Counted from the first letter of the stretch, positions 7,342 through 16,055 are shown. The stretch: DNA of 42,208 nt from an uncultured Collinsella sp. (GCA_900542175.1 UQNC01000015.1:1-42208); one strand, 5' to 3'. The notes: generated by a model from the letters alone, not told the origin. Numbers and translations: made by a program.

Positions 7342-8895
7342 TTAGGCCTCGGTGGCGAGCACGCGACCCGTCATCTCGGCGGAAGGCTCAATACCAGCCA
7401 TGGTGAGCATGGTCGGAGCGATATCGGAAAGACGGCCGTCCTCGATACCGGTGAGCTTGGCCTTATCATCAACGATGATGAACGGCACGCGGTTGGTGGT
7501 GTGAGCCGTAAACGGATGCTTGGAACCGTCGGAAGCAACGTCAAACATGTGATCGGCGTTGCCATGGTCGGCGGTAATCAGCGCAAAGCCGCCCTTGGCG
7601 AGAATCGCCGGGACAACCTTGGACAGAGCATCGTCAACAGCCTCGACGGCCTTAACGGCGGCGTCGAAGACACCGGTGTGACCAACCATGTCGCAATTTG
7701 CGAAGTTCACGATGTAGAAATCAGCGCGATCCTCGTTGATAGCGGCGACAAGCTTCTCGGTAACCTCGGGAGCGCTCATCTCGGGCTGCAGATCGTAGGT
7801 AGCGACCTTGGGGGAAGCGACGAGCACGCGCTCCTCGCCCTCCTTGGGCTCCTCGATGCCGCCGTTGAGGAAGAACGTCACGTGAGCGTACTTCTCGGTC
7901 TCGGCGGTGTGCAGCTGCTTCAGGCCATTGGCGGCGATAACGTCGGCCAGGACGTTCTCGGGGAACGTCTTGGGGAAGGCGACCTCGACGTCAAACGTCG
8001 GATCGTACTCGGTCATCGTCACAAAGTGCGAGAGCTTAATCTGCTCGCGCTCAAAGCCATCGAACTCCTTGTCCGTGAACACGCGGGTCATCTGACGAGC
8101 GCGGTCGGGACGGAAGTTGAAGAAGATGGCCGCGTCGCCCTCGTGGATGCCCTCGTTGTGGGCCGCGAAAGGCTCGACGAACTCGTCGCCGCGCGGATCC
8201 TTCTCGTAGTAGGCCTTGATACCGGCAACGGGGTCGGTATCGGCATCGGACGCGTTGACCATGACGTCGTAGGCGCGCTGGATGCGCTCCCAACGGTTGT
8301 CGCGGTCCATGGCCCAATAGCGGCCCGAAACGGTGGCAACGCGAGCGTCGCAACCGGTCTCCTCGGAGATCTTAGCCAGGAAAGCGCAGAACTCGCTCAT
8401 GTAGCCGGCACCGGACTGCGGGTCGACGTCGCGGCCATCCATGAAGGCGTGGACGCGAACGGTCTTGACGCCATGCTGGGCAGCCATCTTGACCAGAGCC
8501 TCGACGTGGTTCATGTGAGAATGAACACCGCCAGGGCTCATAAGGCCCATGAGGTGCAGGGTCTTGCCTTCGGCCTTGACGTCGTCCATAGCTTTGACGA
8601 AAACCTCGTTCTTGGCGATGGAGCCGTCCTTGATGGCGTTGTTGATGCGCGAAAGCTCCTGGAACACGATGCGGCCGGCACCGATGTTGAGGTGGCCTAC
8701 CTCGGAGTTGCCCATCTGACCGTCGGGAAGGCCCACGTCCTCGCCCGAAGCACCGAGCGTGGTGTGAGGATACTTCTCGTACAGGCTATCAAGGAAGGGC
8801 GTCTTGGCAGCGGCGACGGCGTTCTCGCCATCGGCCGGAGCAAGGCCGCAGCCATCCATGATGATCAGGAGTGCAGGAAGATGACGCTGTGCCAT
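7342..8895 (-). CDS. gpmI: 2,3-bisphosphoglycerate-independent phosphoglycerate mutase
   Basis: This enzyme interconverts 3- and 2-phosphoglycerate in lower glycolysis using two Mn2+ ions and a phospho-serine, with no 2,3-BPG cofactor; it is cytoplasmic. It is 517 aa, normal for the family. The first metal ligand lies in IIMDGCG (Asp14), the nucleophile is Ser64 in GQMGNSEVGH, and the second metal site is visible near the C-terminus in ITADHGNADHMFD and in HPFTAHTTNRVPF. The ATG lies 5 bases after the tpiA stop with only a weak AGGA, so it is likely translated by coupling to tpiA. It joins pgk and tpiA in one glycolytic transcript that ends at the hairpin near 7287-7314. Confidence 0.95.
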   Translation of the reverse strand: MAQRHLPALLIIMDGCGLAPADGENAVAAAKTPFLDSLYEKYPHTTLGASGEDVGLPDGQMGNSEVGHLNIGAGRIVFQELSRINNAIKDGSIAKNEVFVKAMDDVKAEGKTLHLMGLMSPGGVHSHMNHVEALVKMAAQHGVKTVRVHAFMDGRDVDPQSGAGYMSEFCAFLAKISEETGCDARVATVSGRYWAMDRDNRWERIQRAYDVMVNASDADTDPVAGIKAYYEKDPRGDEFVEPFAAHNEGIHEGDAAIFFNFRPDRARQMTRVFTDKEFDGFEREQIKLSHFVTMTEYDPTFDVEVAFPKTFPENVLADVIAANGLKQLHTAETEKYAHVTFFLNGGIEEPKEGEERVLVASPKVATYDLQPEMSAPEVTEKLVAAINEDRADFYIVNFANCDMVGHTGVFDAAVKAVEAVDDALSKVVPAILAKGGFALITADHGNADHMFDVASDGSKHPFTAHTTNRVPFIIVDDKAKLTGIEDGRLSDIAPTMLTMAGIEPSAEMTGRVLATEA

Positions 8896-8900
8896 ATGTC

Positions 8901-9668
8901 CTACTCGCCTGCCTTGACGACCATAGAGGCGAAGTCGGCAGCCTTGAGCGAAGCGCCGCCCACGAGGGCGCCGTCAACGTCAGGCTTAGCGACGAGCTCG
9001 GCGATGTTGCCGGGCTTGGCAGAGCCACCATAGAGAACGCGGATGCCGTTAGCGAGCTCCTCGCCAAACATCTCCTTGAGGGTCTCACGGATAGCGCCGC
9101 AGACCTCCTGAGCGTCCTCAGCGGTAGCGGTCTTGCCGGTGCCGATGGCCCAGATGGGCTCGTAGGCGACGACGACCTGCTTGGGGCAGGTGATCTCAAG
9201 ACCGGCAAGGCCAGCCTTGACCTGGTTCACGACGTGCTCGACATAGGTGCCAGCCTCGCGGACCTCGAGGGACTCGCCGCAGCAGAAGACGGGAACAAGA
9301 CCGGCGGCAACGAGGGCCTTGGCCTTCTTGTTCTGATCCTCGTCGGTCTCGTGGAAGTAGTCGCGACGCTCGGAGTGACCGATGATGCAGTAGGTGCAGC
9401 CAGCGGACTTGAGCATGTCGCAAGAGGACTCACCGGTGAAGGCACCCTTGGCCTCCCAGTACACGTTCTGTGCACCGAGGGCGATGGGGGCAGCCTGAAT
9501 GCGGTCATGAACCGTGGTGATGTCAATGGTCGGAGGGCAGACGAGCACCTCGACGCCAGCCGGAACCTCGGGCAGAGCCTGAGCCAGCTCATCGGCGAGC
9601 TTGGCGGCCTCGGCGACGTCGTTGTTCATCTTCCAGTTACCAGCGATAAGAAGGGTGCGATTAGGCAT
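8901..9668 (-). CDS. tpiA: Triose-phosphate isomerase
   Basis: This TIM-barrel enzyme converts dihydroxyacetone phosphate to glyceraldehyde-3-phosphate. It is 255 aa. The catalytic residues are Lys13 (GNWKMN), His98 (IIGHSERR) and Glu170 (AYEPIWAIGTGK), and the phosphate-binding VLYGGSAKPGN lies near the C-terminus. I chose the ATG at 9666-9668: it overlaps the pgk stop by 8 bases, the family N-terminus (NRTLLIAGNWKMN) begins there, and a further-upstream start would add 21 residues absent from the family. The overlap implies coupled translation with pgk. Confidence 0.96.
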   Translation of the reverse strand: MPNRTLLIAGNWKMNNDVAEAAKLADELAQALPEVPAGVEVLVCPPTIDITTVHDRIQAAPIALGAQNVYWEAKGAFTGESSCDMLKSAGCTYCIIGHSERRDYFHETDEDQNKKAKALVAAGLVPVFCCGESLEVREAGTYVEHVVNQVKAGLAGLEITCPKQVVVAYEPIWAIGTGKTATAEDAQEVCGAIRETLKEMFGEELANGIRVLYGGSAKPGNIAELVAKPDVDGALVGGASLKAADFASMVVKAGE

Positions 9669-10851
9669 CGAGAAGCGCCTCCACTCCGGGCAGGGCCTTA
9701 CCCTCGACGAGCTCCATGGAAGCGCCACCACCGGTGGAGATCCAGCTCATCTTGTCGGCCAGGTTGAACTTGTTGACAGCCGCGACAGAGTCGCCACCGC
9801 CGATGATCGAGGTGCAGTCGGCCTCGGCGACGGCCTCGGCGATAGCCTGGGTGCCGTGAGCGAAGTTGTCGAACTCGAATACACCCATGGGGCCGTTCCA
9901 GAACACGGTCTTGGCGCCCTTGACGGCCTCGGCGTAGAGCTCCTCGGTCTTGGGGCCGATGTCCATGCCCTCACGATCGTCGGGGATAGCGTCGGAAGCG
10001 ACAACCTCGGGGACAGCGTCCTCGCCAAAGTGATCGGCAACGCGGTTGTCGATGGGGAGCAGGATCTTGACGCCCTTCTCCTCGGCCTTCTTGAGCATCT
10101 CGCCGGCGCGCTCGACCCAGTCCTCTTCCTTGAGGGACTGACCGACGGTCAGGCCCTGAGCCAGGAAGAAGGTGTAGGCCATGCCGCCACCGATGATCAG
10201 GGTGTCAGCGGAGTCGATGAGGTGATCGAGAACGCCGATCTTGGAGGAAACCTTGGAACCGCCGACGATAGCAACGAAGGGGCGCTCGGGCTCGGCGAAG
10301 ATGCCGGTCAGCGTGTCGACCTCCTTCTCGAGCAGGAAGCCGGCGACGGCAGGCAGGTAAGCGGCGGGACCCACGACGGAACCCTGGGCGCGGTGAGCGG
10401 TACCGAAAGCATCGAGAACGAAGACGTCACCATAGGAAGCGAGCTTCTTGGCGATCTCGGGATCGTTCTTCTTCTCGCGCTTGTCAAAACGGACGTTCTC
10501 GAGAACGAGGACCTTGCCCGGCTCGACGGCGGCAACAGCCTCAGCAGCCTTCTCGCCGTAGGTGTCGGCGACAAAGGCAACATCGAGACCAGAGAGCTCA
10601 GCGAGCTTCTTGGCGACAGGCTCAAGGGAGAGCTCGGGCTGGAAGCCGGTGCCATCGGGACGGCCGAGGTGGCTCATGAGGATGACGCGAGCGTTGTGCT
10701 CAACGAGGTAGTTGATGGTGGGCAGGGCAGCCTTGATGCGGGTGGTATCGCCAACGACGCCATCCTTGATAGGCACGTTGAAGTCAACGCGGACGAGAAC
10801 GCGCTTGCCGTCGACATCGATGTCGCGGACGGTCTTCTTGGTAAAGGCCAT
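9661..10851 (-). CDS. pgk: Phosphoglycerate kinase
   Basis: This enzyme transfers phosphate from 1,3-bisphosphoglycerate to ADP in glycolysis. It is 396 aa in the usual two-domain layout. The N-terminal signature is RVLVRVDFNVP, and the nucleotide domain contains GGGMAYTF, NGPMGVFE and the C-terminal STGGGASMELVEG loop. The start at 10849-10851 has a purine-rich site (AAAGG) upstream and matches the family N-terminus. It follows the gap terminator (10911-10954), so it has its own promoter or depends on read-through. A 7-bp hairpin (10875-10881 with 10891-10897) lies in its leader. Confidence 0.96.
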   Translation of the reverse strand: MAFTKKTVRDIDVDGKRVLVRVDFNVPIKDGVVGDTTRIKAALPTINYLVEHNARVILMSHLGRPDGTGFQPELSLEPVAKKLAELSGLDVAFVADTYGEKAAEAVAAVEPGKVLVLENVRFDKREKKNDPEIAKKLASYGDVFVLDAFGTAHRAQGSVVGPAAYLPAVAGFLLEKEVDTLTGIFAEPERPFVAIVGGSKVSSKIGVLDHLIDSADTLIIGGGMAYTFFLAQGLTVGQSLKEEDWVERAGEMLKKAEEKGVKILLPIDNRVADHFGEDAVPEVVASDAIPDDREGMDIGPKTEELYAEAVKGAKTVFWNGPMGVFEFDNFAHGTQAIAEAVAEADCTSIIGGGDSVAAVNKFNLADKMSWISTGGGASMELVEGKALPGVEALLDA

Positions 10852-10910
10852 GTTTGCTTCTACCTTTCGTACGTGTCTGCCTCCCATTACGGCAGACGAT
10901 TTCCTATAAA

Positions 10911-10954
10911 AAGGGCGCGACCCTAGGGTGTAAGCCCTATGAGGCCGCGCCCTT
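10911..10954 (-). terminator. Terminator after gap
   Basis: A perfect 9-bp GC-rich stem (10911-10919 with 10946-10954) encloses a smaller internal hairpin and is followed on the minus transcript by U residues. It separates gap from pgk-tpiA-gpmI, which allows gap to be expressed independently of the rest. Confidence 0.8.
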
Positions 10955-10991
10955 CTTTAGACGCTCAACGAGCTATTCGCTAAAAGCTAAA

Positions 10992-12017
10992 TTAAGCAAC
11001 GAACTTCTCGAAGTACTTGATGGTGCGGACCATCTGAGAGGTGTAGGAGTTCTCGTTGTCGTACCAAGAGGTGACCTGAACGAGGGTCTGGCCGTTGCCG
11101 AGGTCAGAGCACATGGTCTGAGTGGCGTCGAAGATGGAGCCGTGGGTCTCGCCGATGATGTCGGTGGAGACGATGTCGTCCTCGTTGTAACCGAAGGTCT
11201 CGGAGATGGTGGAAGCGTAGGCCTTCATAGCGGCGTTGACCTCGTCGACGGTGACCTTCTTGTCAACAACAGCGTAGAGGTTGGTGATGGAGCCGGTCGG
11301 CGTCGGGACGCGCTGGGCGGCACCGATGAGCTTACCGTTGAGCTCGGGGAGAACCAGGCCGATAGCCTTGGCAGCACCGGTGGTGTTGGGGACGATGTTG
11401 ACGGCGCAGGCGCGGCTACGACGCTTGTTGCCCTTGCGCTGCGGGCCGTCGAGCGGCATCTGGTCGCCGGTCCAGGCGTGAATGGTGGTCATGATGCCGG
11501 ACACGATGGGAGCGAAGTCGTTCAGACCCTTGGCCATCGGGGCGAGGCAGTTGGTGGTGCAGGAAGCAGCGGAGATGATGTTGTCCTCAGCGGTCAGCGT
11601 CTCGTGGTTGACGTTGTACACGATGGTGGGCAGATCGCTGCCGGCCGGAGCGGAGATGACGACCTTCTTGGCGCCAGCGTTGATGTGGGCCTGAGCCTTA
11701 GCCTTGCTGGTATAGAAGCCGGTGCACTCGAGAACGACGTCGACGTCGAGGTCGCCCCAAGGCAGGTTGTTGGCGTCGGCCTCCTTGTAGATCTTGATCT
11801 CCTTGCCGTCAACGGTGATGGAATCCTCGCCAGCAACGACCTCGTGATCGCGAGCGTAGTTGCCCTGCGTGGAGTCGTACTTCAGCAGGTAAGCGAGCAT
11901 GTCGGGAGAGGTGAGGTCGTTGATAGCGACGATCTCGGAGCCCTCATGACCGAACATCTGACGGAAAGCCAGACGACCGATGCGACCGAAGCCGTTAATA
12001 GCAACCTTTACTGCCAT
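10992..12017 (-). CDS. gap: Glyceraldehyde-3-phosphate dehydrogenase (NAD type)
   Basis: This enzyme oxidises glyceraldehyde-3-phosphate to 1,3-bisphosphoglycerate. It is 341 aa. The Rossmann motif INGFGRIGR is at the N-terminus, Asp34 (AINDL) favours NAD, and the catalytic cysteine is Cys153 in SAASCTTNCLAP. Start ATG 12015-12017 has AAAGGAG upstream; an in-frame upstream extension of 34 residues has no family support. It stands alone between a 192-base upstream region with a perfect palindrome (12152-12165) and a strong terminator, so separate regulation is likely. Its position after whiA is the conserved actinobacterial order. Confidence 0.96.
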   Translation of the reverse strand: MAVKVAINGFGRIGRLAFRQMFGHEGSEIVAINDLTSPDMLAYLLKYDSTQGNYARDHEVVAGEDSITVDGKEIKIYKEADANNLPWGDLDVDVVLECTGFYTSKAKAQAHINAGAKKVVISAPAGSDLPTIVYNVNHETLTAEDNIISAASCTTNCLAPMAKGLNDFAPIVSGIMTTIHAWTGDQMPLDGPQRKGNKRRSRACAVNIVPNTTGAAKAIGLVLPELNGKLIGAAQRVPTPTGSITNLYAVVDKKVTVDEVNAAMKAYASTISETFGYNEDDIVSTDIIGETHGSIFDATQTMCSDLGNGQTLVQVTSWYDNENSYTSQMVRTIKYFEKFVA

Positions 12018-12151
12018 TGTGTCTCCTTTCGTAAGGCCCCCGCAAGCTACAGCGCCCGCCGTTGAGGCCCACAAACTAACCACTCGCCTAATATACCTTT
12101 TTTTTGACTTGAATTTCACGAGAATAGTCGAAATTGAAAATCAAATTTACG

Positions 12152-12165
12152 TTAAAACGTTTTAA
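12152..12165. promoter_or_regulatory. 14-bp perfect palindrome in the gap upstream region
   Basis: TTAAAACGTTTTAA is fully self-complementary, with the central CG typical of LacI/GalR-family operators, in the AT-rich stretch 135 bases before gap. The rest of 12018-12209 is AT-rich and without a gene; I did not find a well-spaced promoter pair in it. A related core (AAACGTTT) occurs at 24791-24798 before the sialic-acid operon. Confidence 0.45.
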
Positions 12166-12209
12166 AGAATAAAATAGCAGCTAAATCCGTATATAAGTCG
12201 ATACTTTAA

Positions 12210-13139
12210 CTACCGGTTTGCTTCAATGAGCTTTTCAAGCCTCAAAACTCGATGGTAGAGGGCCGACTTCGACAAGGGAGGGTCAGCCATCTCCCCTAAA
12301 TCACGCAGCGACAGATCGGGATAGCGCTCGCGCAGGTCGCAAAAGACCGCCAAGGCATCCGGAAGCGCATCGCGAAGGCCGCGCTGCTCGAGCTCATCGA
12401 TAAGCGCAAGCTGATGTTGGGCAGCACCGGCGCTTCTGGTCTGGTTGGCGAGCTCGGCGTTCACGCGACGGTTCACATCGTTCTTAACCAACTTGACCGC
12501 GCGCGCCTCCTCAATCTCGGCAACGCTGCGCTTGGCACCAATCAGCTTTAATAGATGCTCGATTTCCTCGGCGCTCTTAATGTACACGGCATATGACCCC
12601 CGCCGCGCATTAACACGAGCATGGACCCCAATCTGCCCCAACAGGTCGCAAAGTCCCCGGGCATACTGCTCGCCCTGCACCGCGATCTCCAAATGGAAAT
12701 CGCCGCGTGGATCGGCCACGAAGCCGCCCGCGATGAGCGCGCCGCGGATGTAGGCAAGCCTGCAGCAGGGACGGGCAACGATGTGTCGGGGAACACCAGC
12801 GACGAGCCCTCCTCTGCGGTCTAGAATGCCCAGCAGCACCAGAGCCTTGTCCAAGTCGGGTTGATCGGGCAGGGTAATGAGATAGTTACGGACCTTATGC
12901 AAGACCGATTTACGAACGGTGAATTCCGTTTTGAGCTTAAGGATGCGATGCGTCAGCGTGATCATCGTGCGCGCGACGGCTCCCGTCTCGGTCGCGACCG
13001 TCAAACGATACCGCCCGGAGCCGGCCAACGAAAGCGTACCGCTCACACGCGTCAGGGCGGCAAGCGTCGACAAATCGCAGTATTCACATTCGGGTTCGCA
13101 GCGCGCAAGCTCGTCGCGCACCTCAGCGGTAAACGACAT
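12210..13139 (-). CDS. whiA: DNA-binding protein WhiA
   Basis: WhiA is a DNA-binding regulator of sporulation and cell division in actinobacteria and of division and chromosome segregation in Firmicutes. It is 309 aa. The N-terminal two thirds is the LAGLIDADG-like fold without nuclease function (YIRGALIAGGFVADP marks one repeat), and the C-terminus is the WhiA helix-turn-helix (LRDLGEMADPPLSKSALYHR). The ATG lies 6 bases after rapZ, so the two form one unit. The usual partner between them, yvcK, is missing. Confidence 0.93.
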   Translation of the reverse strand: MSFTAEVRDELARCEPECEYCDLSTLAALTRVSGTLSLAGSGRYRLTVATETGAVARTMITLTHRILKLKTEFTVRKSVLHKVRNYLITLPDQPDLDKALVLLGILDRRGGLVAGVPRHIVARPCCRLAYIRGALIAGGFVADPRGDFHLEIAVQGEQYARGLCDLLGQIGVHARVNARRGSYAVYIKSAEEIEHLLKLIGAKRSVAEIEEARAVKLVKNDVNRRVNAELANQTRSAGAAQHQLALIDELEQRGLRDALPDALAVFCDLRERYPDLSLRDLGEMADPPLSKSALYHRVLRLEKLIEANR

Positions 13140-13145
13140 GCAGGC

Positions 13146-14048
13146 CTATGCCTTCGTGTTGGCGCGCGACAGGTCGCGGTGGGAGATGCTCACGTGATAC
13201 TGGGCGCCTTCCAGGTAACGGGCCGTGGCCTCGGCAATGGCGACGCTACGGTGCTGTCCGCCCGTGCAGCCGATGGCGATAGAAAGCTGCGGCTTACCCT
13301 CCGCGATATAGCCCGGCATCACCGTATCGAGCAGCTGTGTCCAAGCCTTCCAAAACTCCTGCGTCTTGGGGTGGTCCAGAACAAAATCGGAGACCTTTTT
13401 ATCGAGACCGGTCATCGTGCGCATCTCGGGATCGTAAAACGGATTGGGCAGGAAGCGGACGTCGATCATAATGTCCGCCTCGACGGGCATGCCGTGCTTA
13501 AAGCCAAACGAGAACACATGGACGTCCATGAGCTGTTGGTCGGACAGCTCGGAAAATGCCATACGTAGCTTGTTGCGCAGCGCAGAGGTGCGCAGGCGGC
13601 TCGTGTCGATAATCATATCGGCTCGATCGCGCACGCCCTGCAGCTGAAGGCGCTCGCGCTGAATGGCATCGGCCGTAGTCTCCCCCGGCTTGGCAATGGG
13701 ATGACGGCGGCGATTTTCGCTGTAGCGACGAATCAGCACCTCGTCAGAAGCCTCCAGGAACACGATGTCGCAGCTCATCTCGCGCTCTTCGAGCGCGGCG
13801 ACCGCATCGAGCAACTCGTCAAACAGTCCCTGGCTACGCAAATCGCAGGTGACGGCGAGATGCCTGCCCACGCCCGTATTGATGCCGACGAGCTCGGCAA
13901 GCTGGGCGATGAGACGCGGAGGTAGGTTATCAATGCAAAAATAGCCCATGTCCTCGAACACGTGCATGGCCTGTGTGCGGCCCGATCCGGACATTCCGGT
14001 GATGATGACGATATCGGGGATGCGCTCCGAGCGCTCCGCCGCATCCAT
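13146..14048 (-). CDS. rapZ: RapZ/YvcJ-family nucleotide-binding protein
   Basis: This is a P-loop protein that binds nucleotides. In E. coli RapZ guides RNase E to the GlmZ small RNA in response to glucosamine-6-phosphate; the Bacillus homologue is YvcJ. It is 300 aa from the ATG at 14046-14048, with Walker A GMSGSGRTQAM near the N-terminus, DIVFLEAS as Walker B, and the C-terminal domain with IGCTGGQHRSVAIAE. A second in-frame ATG at 14064-14066 also has a good GGGAGG site and would add 6 residues; I could not decide firmly. It lies close behind the nan operon terminator. Amino-sugar control by RapZ and amino-sugar production by NanE make the proximity suggestive, but this is inference. Confidence 0.92.
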   Translation of the reverse strand: MDAAERSERIPDIVIITGMSGSGRTQAMHVFEDMGYFCIDNLPPRLIAQLAELVGINTGVGRHLAVTCDLRSQGLFDELLDAVAALEEREMSCDIVFLEASDEVLIRRYSENRRRHPIAKPGETTADAIQRERLQLQGVRDRADMIIDTSRLRTSALRNKLRMAFSELSDQQLMDVHVFSFGFKHGMPVEADIMIDVRFLPNPFYDPEMRTMTGLDKKVSDFVLDHPKTQEFWKAWTQLLDTVMPGYIAEGKPQLSIAIGCTGGQHRSVAIAEATARYLEGAQYHVSISHRDLSRANTKA

Positions 14049-14086
14049 GGCATCTCCCTTTTGCATGTGCTGCCTCCCAAAAACAA

Positions 14087-14116
14087 GCGCGGGACCCAGC
14101 AACCCGGATCCCGCGC
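14087..14116 (-). terminator. Terminator of the sialic-acid operon, in front of rapZ
   Basis: An 8-bp perfect GC stem (14087-14094 with 14109-14116), followed on the minus transcript by UUGUUUUU. It lies 52 bases beyond the nanE stop and only about 20-40 bases before the rapZ start. Either the rapZ promoter overlaps it or rapZ depends on read-through. Confidence 0.7.
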
Positions 14117-14167
14117 GGTCAATTGCCTATATTGAGTATACCGCCCCGAGCGGATACGAGGCCTGTC

Positions 14168-14854
14168 TTACGCCTCAAGCGCAGCCTTGAACCAACTCGT
14201 AATACTCGTGGGGTGCGTGATGGCGGTGCCGACGACAACGGCCCAGGCGCCAGCATCGATCGCAGCGCGAGCCTCCTCGGGCGTGTGCACGCGGCCCTCG
14301 CAGATGATGGGAAGACCGGGGAATTCCTCGGTCGCCTGACGCAGGAGTGGCAGGTCGGGGCCATCGGCCATGGTGCAGTCGATGGCGGCGACGCCGTGAG
14401 AAAGCGTGGTGGATACCAGGTCAAAGCCCATATCAACCGCACGGCGAATGTCCTCGATGGTGGCACAATCCGCCATCAGGAGCACGCCCTCCTCGTGCAG
14501 CGGGCGGAAGGTATCCTCGACGGTCTTGCCATCGGGACGCGGACGATCGGTGGCGTCGATCGCCACGATATCGGCACCGGCAGCAACGCAGGCGCGAGCG
14601 TGACGCAGCGTCGGCGTGATGTAAACGCCCTCGTGTCCATCCTTCCACAGGCCGATGACGGGAACCTCACAGCGACCCTTAATAGCGGCAATGTCGGCAA
14701 GGCCCTGACAGCGAATGGCGGCGGCGCCGCCAAGCTCGCAAGCGCGAGACATTTGAGCCATGGTCTCGGGCGTACGAAGCGGCTCGCCCATATACGCCTG
14801 AACGCTCACGACGAGCTTGCCCTTCAGGGATTGAATCAAAGGATCGACGGTCAT
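14168..14854 (-). CDS. nanE: N-acetylmannosamine-6-phosphate 2-epimerase
   Basis: This enzyme converts ManNAc-6-P to GlcNAc-6-P in sialic acid breakdown. It is 228 aa, a TIM barrel of the NanE family: LVVSVQAYMGEP at the N-terminus, IGLWKDGHEGVYITPT, IDATDRPRPDG and CEGRVHTPEEARAAIDAG with VVVGTAITHP at the end, which cover the catalytic lysine/glutamate region and the phosphate site. It is last in the nine-gene operon, 70 bases behind nanK, with a strong hairpin between them. Its product enters amino-sugar metabolism through NagA/NagB, which are not in this window. Confidence 0.94.
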   Translation of the reverse strand: MTVDPLIQSLKGKLVVSVQAYMGEPLRTPETMAQMSRACELGGAAAIRCQGLADIAAIKGRCEVPVIGLWKDGHEGVYITPTLRHARACVAAGADIVAIDATDRPRPDGKTVEDTFRPLHEEGVLLMADCATIEDIRRAVDMGFDLVSTTLSHGVAAIDCTMADGPDLPLLRQATEEFPGLPIICEGRVHTPEEARAAIDAGAWAVVVGTAITHPTSITSWFKAALEA

Positions 14855-14877
14855 AAGGCTGCAACCTTTCTCAGAAC

Positions 14878-14908
14878 AGCCTCCCGAGGCGTGTTGTCTC
14901 GGGAGGCT
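14878..14908 (-). other. Perfect 11-bp hairpin between nanK and nanE
   Basis: AGCCTCCCGAG (14878-14888) pairs with CTCGGGAGGCT (14898-14908), with a 9-base loop. No U-run follows on the minus transcript, so it is an mRNA-stabilising or attenuating hairpin rather than a clean terminator. Confidence 0.6.
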
Positions 14909-14924
14909 CCTACAGCAGATACGT

Positions 14925-15890
14925 TTACTTCAACGAGGCAAGAAGATGCTCAGCGGCACCGATGAGCGGAGCATCGCCCTCCAGAGAACCGATGAGGATC
15001 GGCGTGTCCTGAAGCGGATCGAGCGCCTGGCTGGCATAGCCCTCGTGCACCGAATCCTTCCACGTCTGCGAACGCCAATCGGGACCTTGGTGAATCACGC
15101 CGCCCGAAAGCACGATGACCTCAGGGTCCAGGATGTTAGCGAGCGAGCCCAAGCTGGCACCCAGCGCAAAGCCGGCATCATGGATGACCTCGGTCGCCTT
15201 TGCGTCGCCTGCACGGCACAGGTCGTTCACATCGCGACCGACCGAAGGACGGCTGGGGTCGACGCGGCCAAAGCGCTCATCGTACATACGACCAATGGAA
15301 GTGCCCGAAGCAACCGACTCCAGATGGCCGGAACGCCCGCAGGCGCAGGGAATGCCGACGGCAGCCGAGCACTCGATGTGGCCCATATGGCCAGCAGCAC
15401 CATGGAAGCCCTGCATCACGCGGCCGTTCTCGACATATGCGCCGCCGATACCCGTACCGATGCCAAGACACAAGACGGAGAACTTGCCCTTGCCGACACC
15501 CCAGTGGGCCTCGCCCAGAGCATGAGCCTGCACGTCGCCCACAACGGCAACGGGAAGACCAAGGTCCTCGCGCAGACGCGGCCCCAACTGAACGCCGGAC
15601 CAGCCGGGCATGATCTCATTGGCATACGCAATGGCGCCCGTCTTGGGATCGACGACGCCTGCGGCACCGATACCGACACCGAGAACCTCGACATCGGGAT
15701 TCGCCTCAAGAGCGGCCTTGATAGACGCCTCGATACGCTGGAAGACGGCCTCGCCGCCCTCTTGGGCCTCTGTGGGAACCTCGGCCTCAAAAACGGGATG
15801 GGGCACACTACCGTCAGCCGGGTACTCCATGATGGCAGTCGCAATTTTAGTTCCGCCGATATCGACAGAGCAGACGTACTTGTTCTCCAT
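14925..15890 (-). CDS. nanK: ROK-family sugar kinase, N-acetylmannosamine kinase
   Basis: It is predicted to phosphorylate ManNAc to ManNAc-6-P, the step between NanA and NanE. It is 321 aa. The ATP-binding DIGGTK is at 10-15, the catalytic aspartate is Asp119 (VVGDVQAHALGEA), the phosphate loop LGIGTGIGG is at 142-150, and the ROK zinc motif region is GHMGHIEC ... CACGRSGHLES. In most ROK kinases the last motif reads CxCGxxGC; here the third cysteine position is His189. The start at 15888-15890 has AAGGAG 6 bases upstream. Family membership is certain. The ManNAc specificity rests on its place between nanA and nanE; glucokinase activity is the alternative. Confidence 0.85.
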   Translation of the reverse strand: MENKYVCSVDIGGTKIATAIMEYPADGSVPHPVFEAEVPTEAQEGGEAVFQRIEASIKAALEANPDVEVLGVGIGAAGVVDPKTGAIAYANEIMPGWSGVQLGPRLREDLGLPVAVVGDVQAHALGEAHWGVGKGKFSVLCLGIGTGIGGAYVENGRVMQGFHGAAGHMGHIECSAAVGIPCACGRSGHLESVASGTSIGRMYDERFGRVDPSRPSVGRDVNDLCRAGDAKATEVIHDAGFALGASLGSLANILDPEVIVLSGGVIHQGPDWRSQTWKDSVHEGYASQALDPLQDTPILIGSLEGDAPLIGAAEHLLASLK

Positions 15891-15967
15891 GTCGCTCTCC
15901 TTCGGAGATAAAAACAACTACAGGAAATGCGCCGTCAGGCTAGCCGTCACAGCGCAGTAAAGGTTTT

Positions 15968-16055
15968 CCAGGTGTCCGAGATCGCCGAGAAACCGTGTGG
16001 CCATTGACCTAATGGGTCATGGCCACACGGTTGAACGGCGAGGTCGGGTGCCTGG
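15968..16055. repeat. Large imperfect palindrome between nanA and nanK
   Basis: The nested arms are 15968-15972 with 16051-16055, 15982-15987 with 16036-16041, and a core at 15991-16003 with 16020-16032 (13 bp perfect). A near-complementary stretch closes the loop with one bulge. It fills most of the gap from the nanA stop to nanK. No U-run follows. It resembles a REP-type unit or a very small non-coding mobile repeat, and it would form a long mRNA hairpin. No second copy is in the window. Confidence 0.65.

Noticed and set aside
14878..14908. Riboswitch before nanE.
   Set aside because: Only a simple perfect hairpin is present, with no conserved aptamer core such as glmS.
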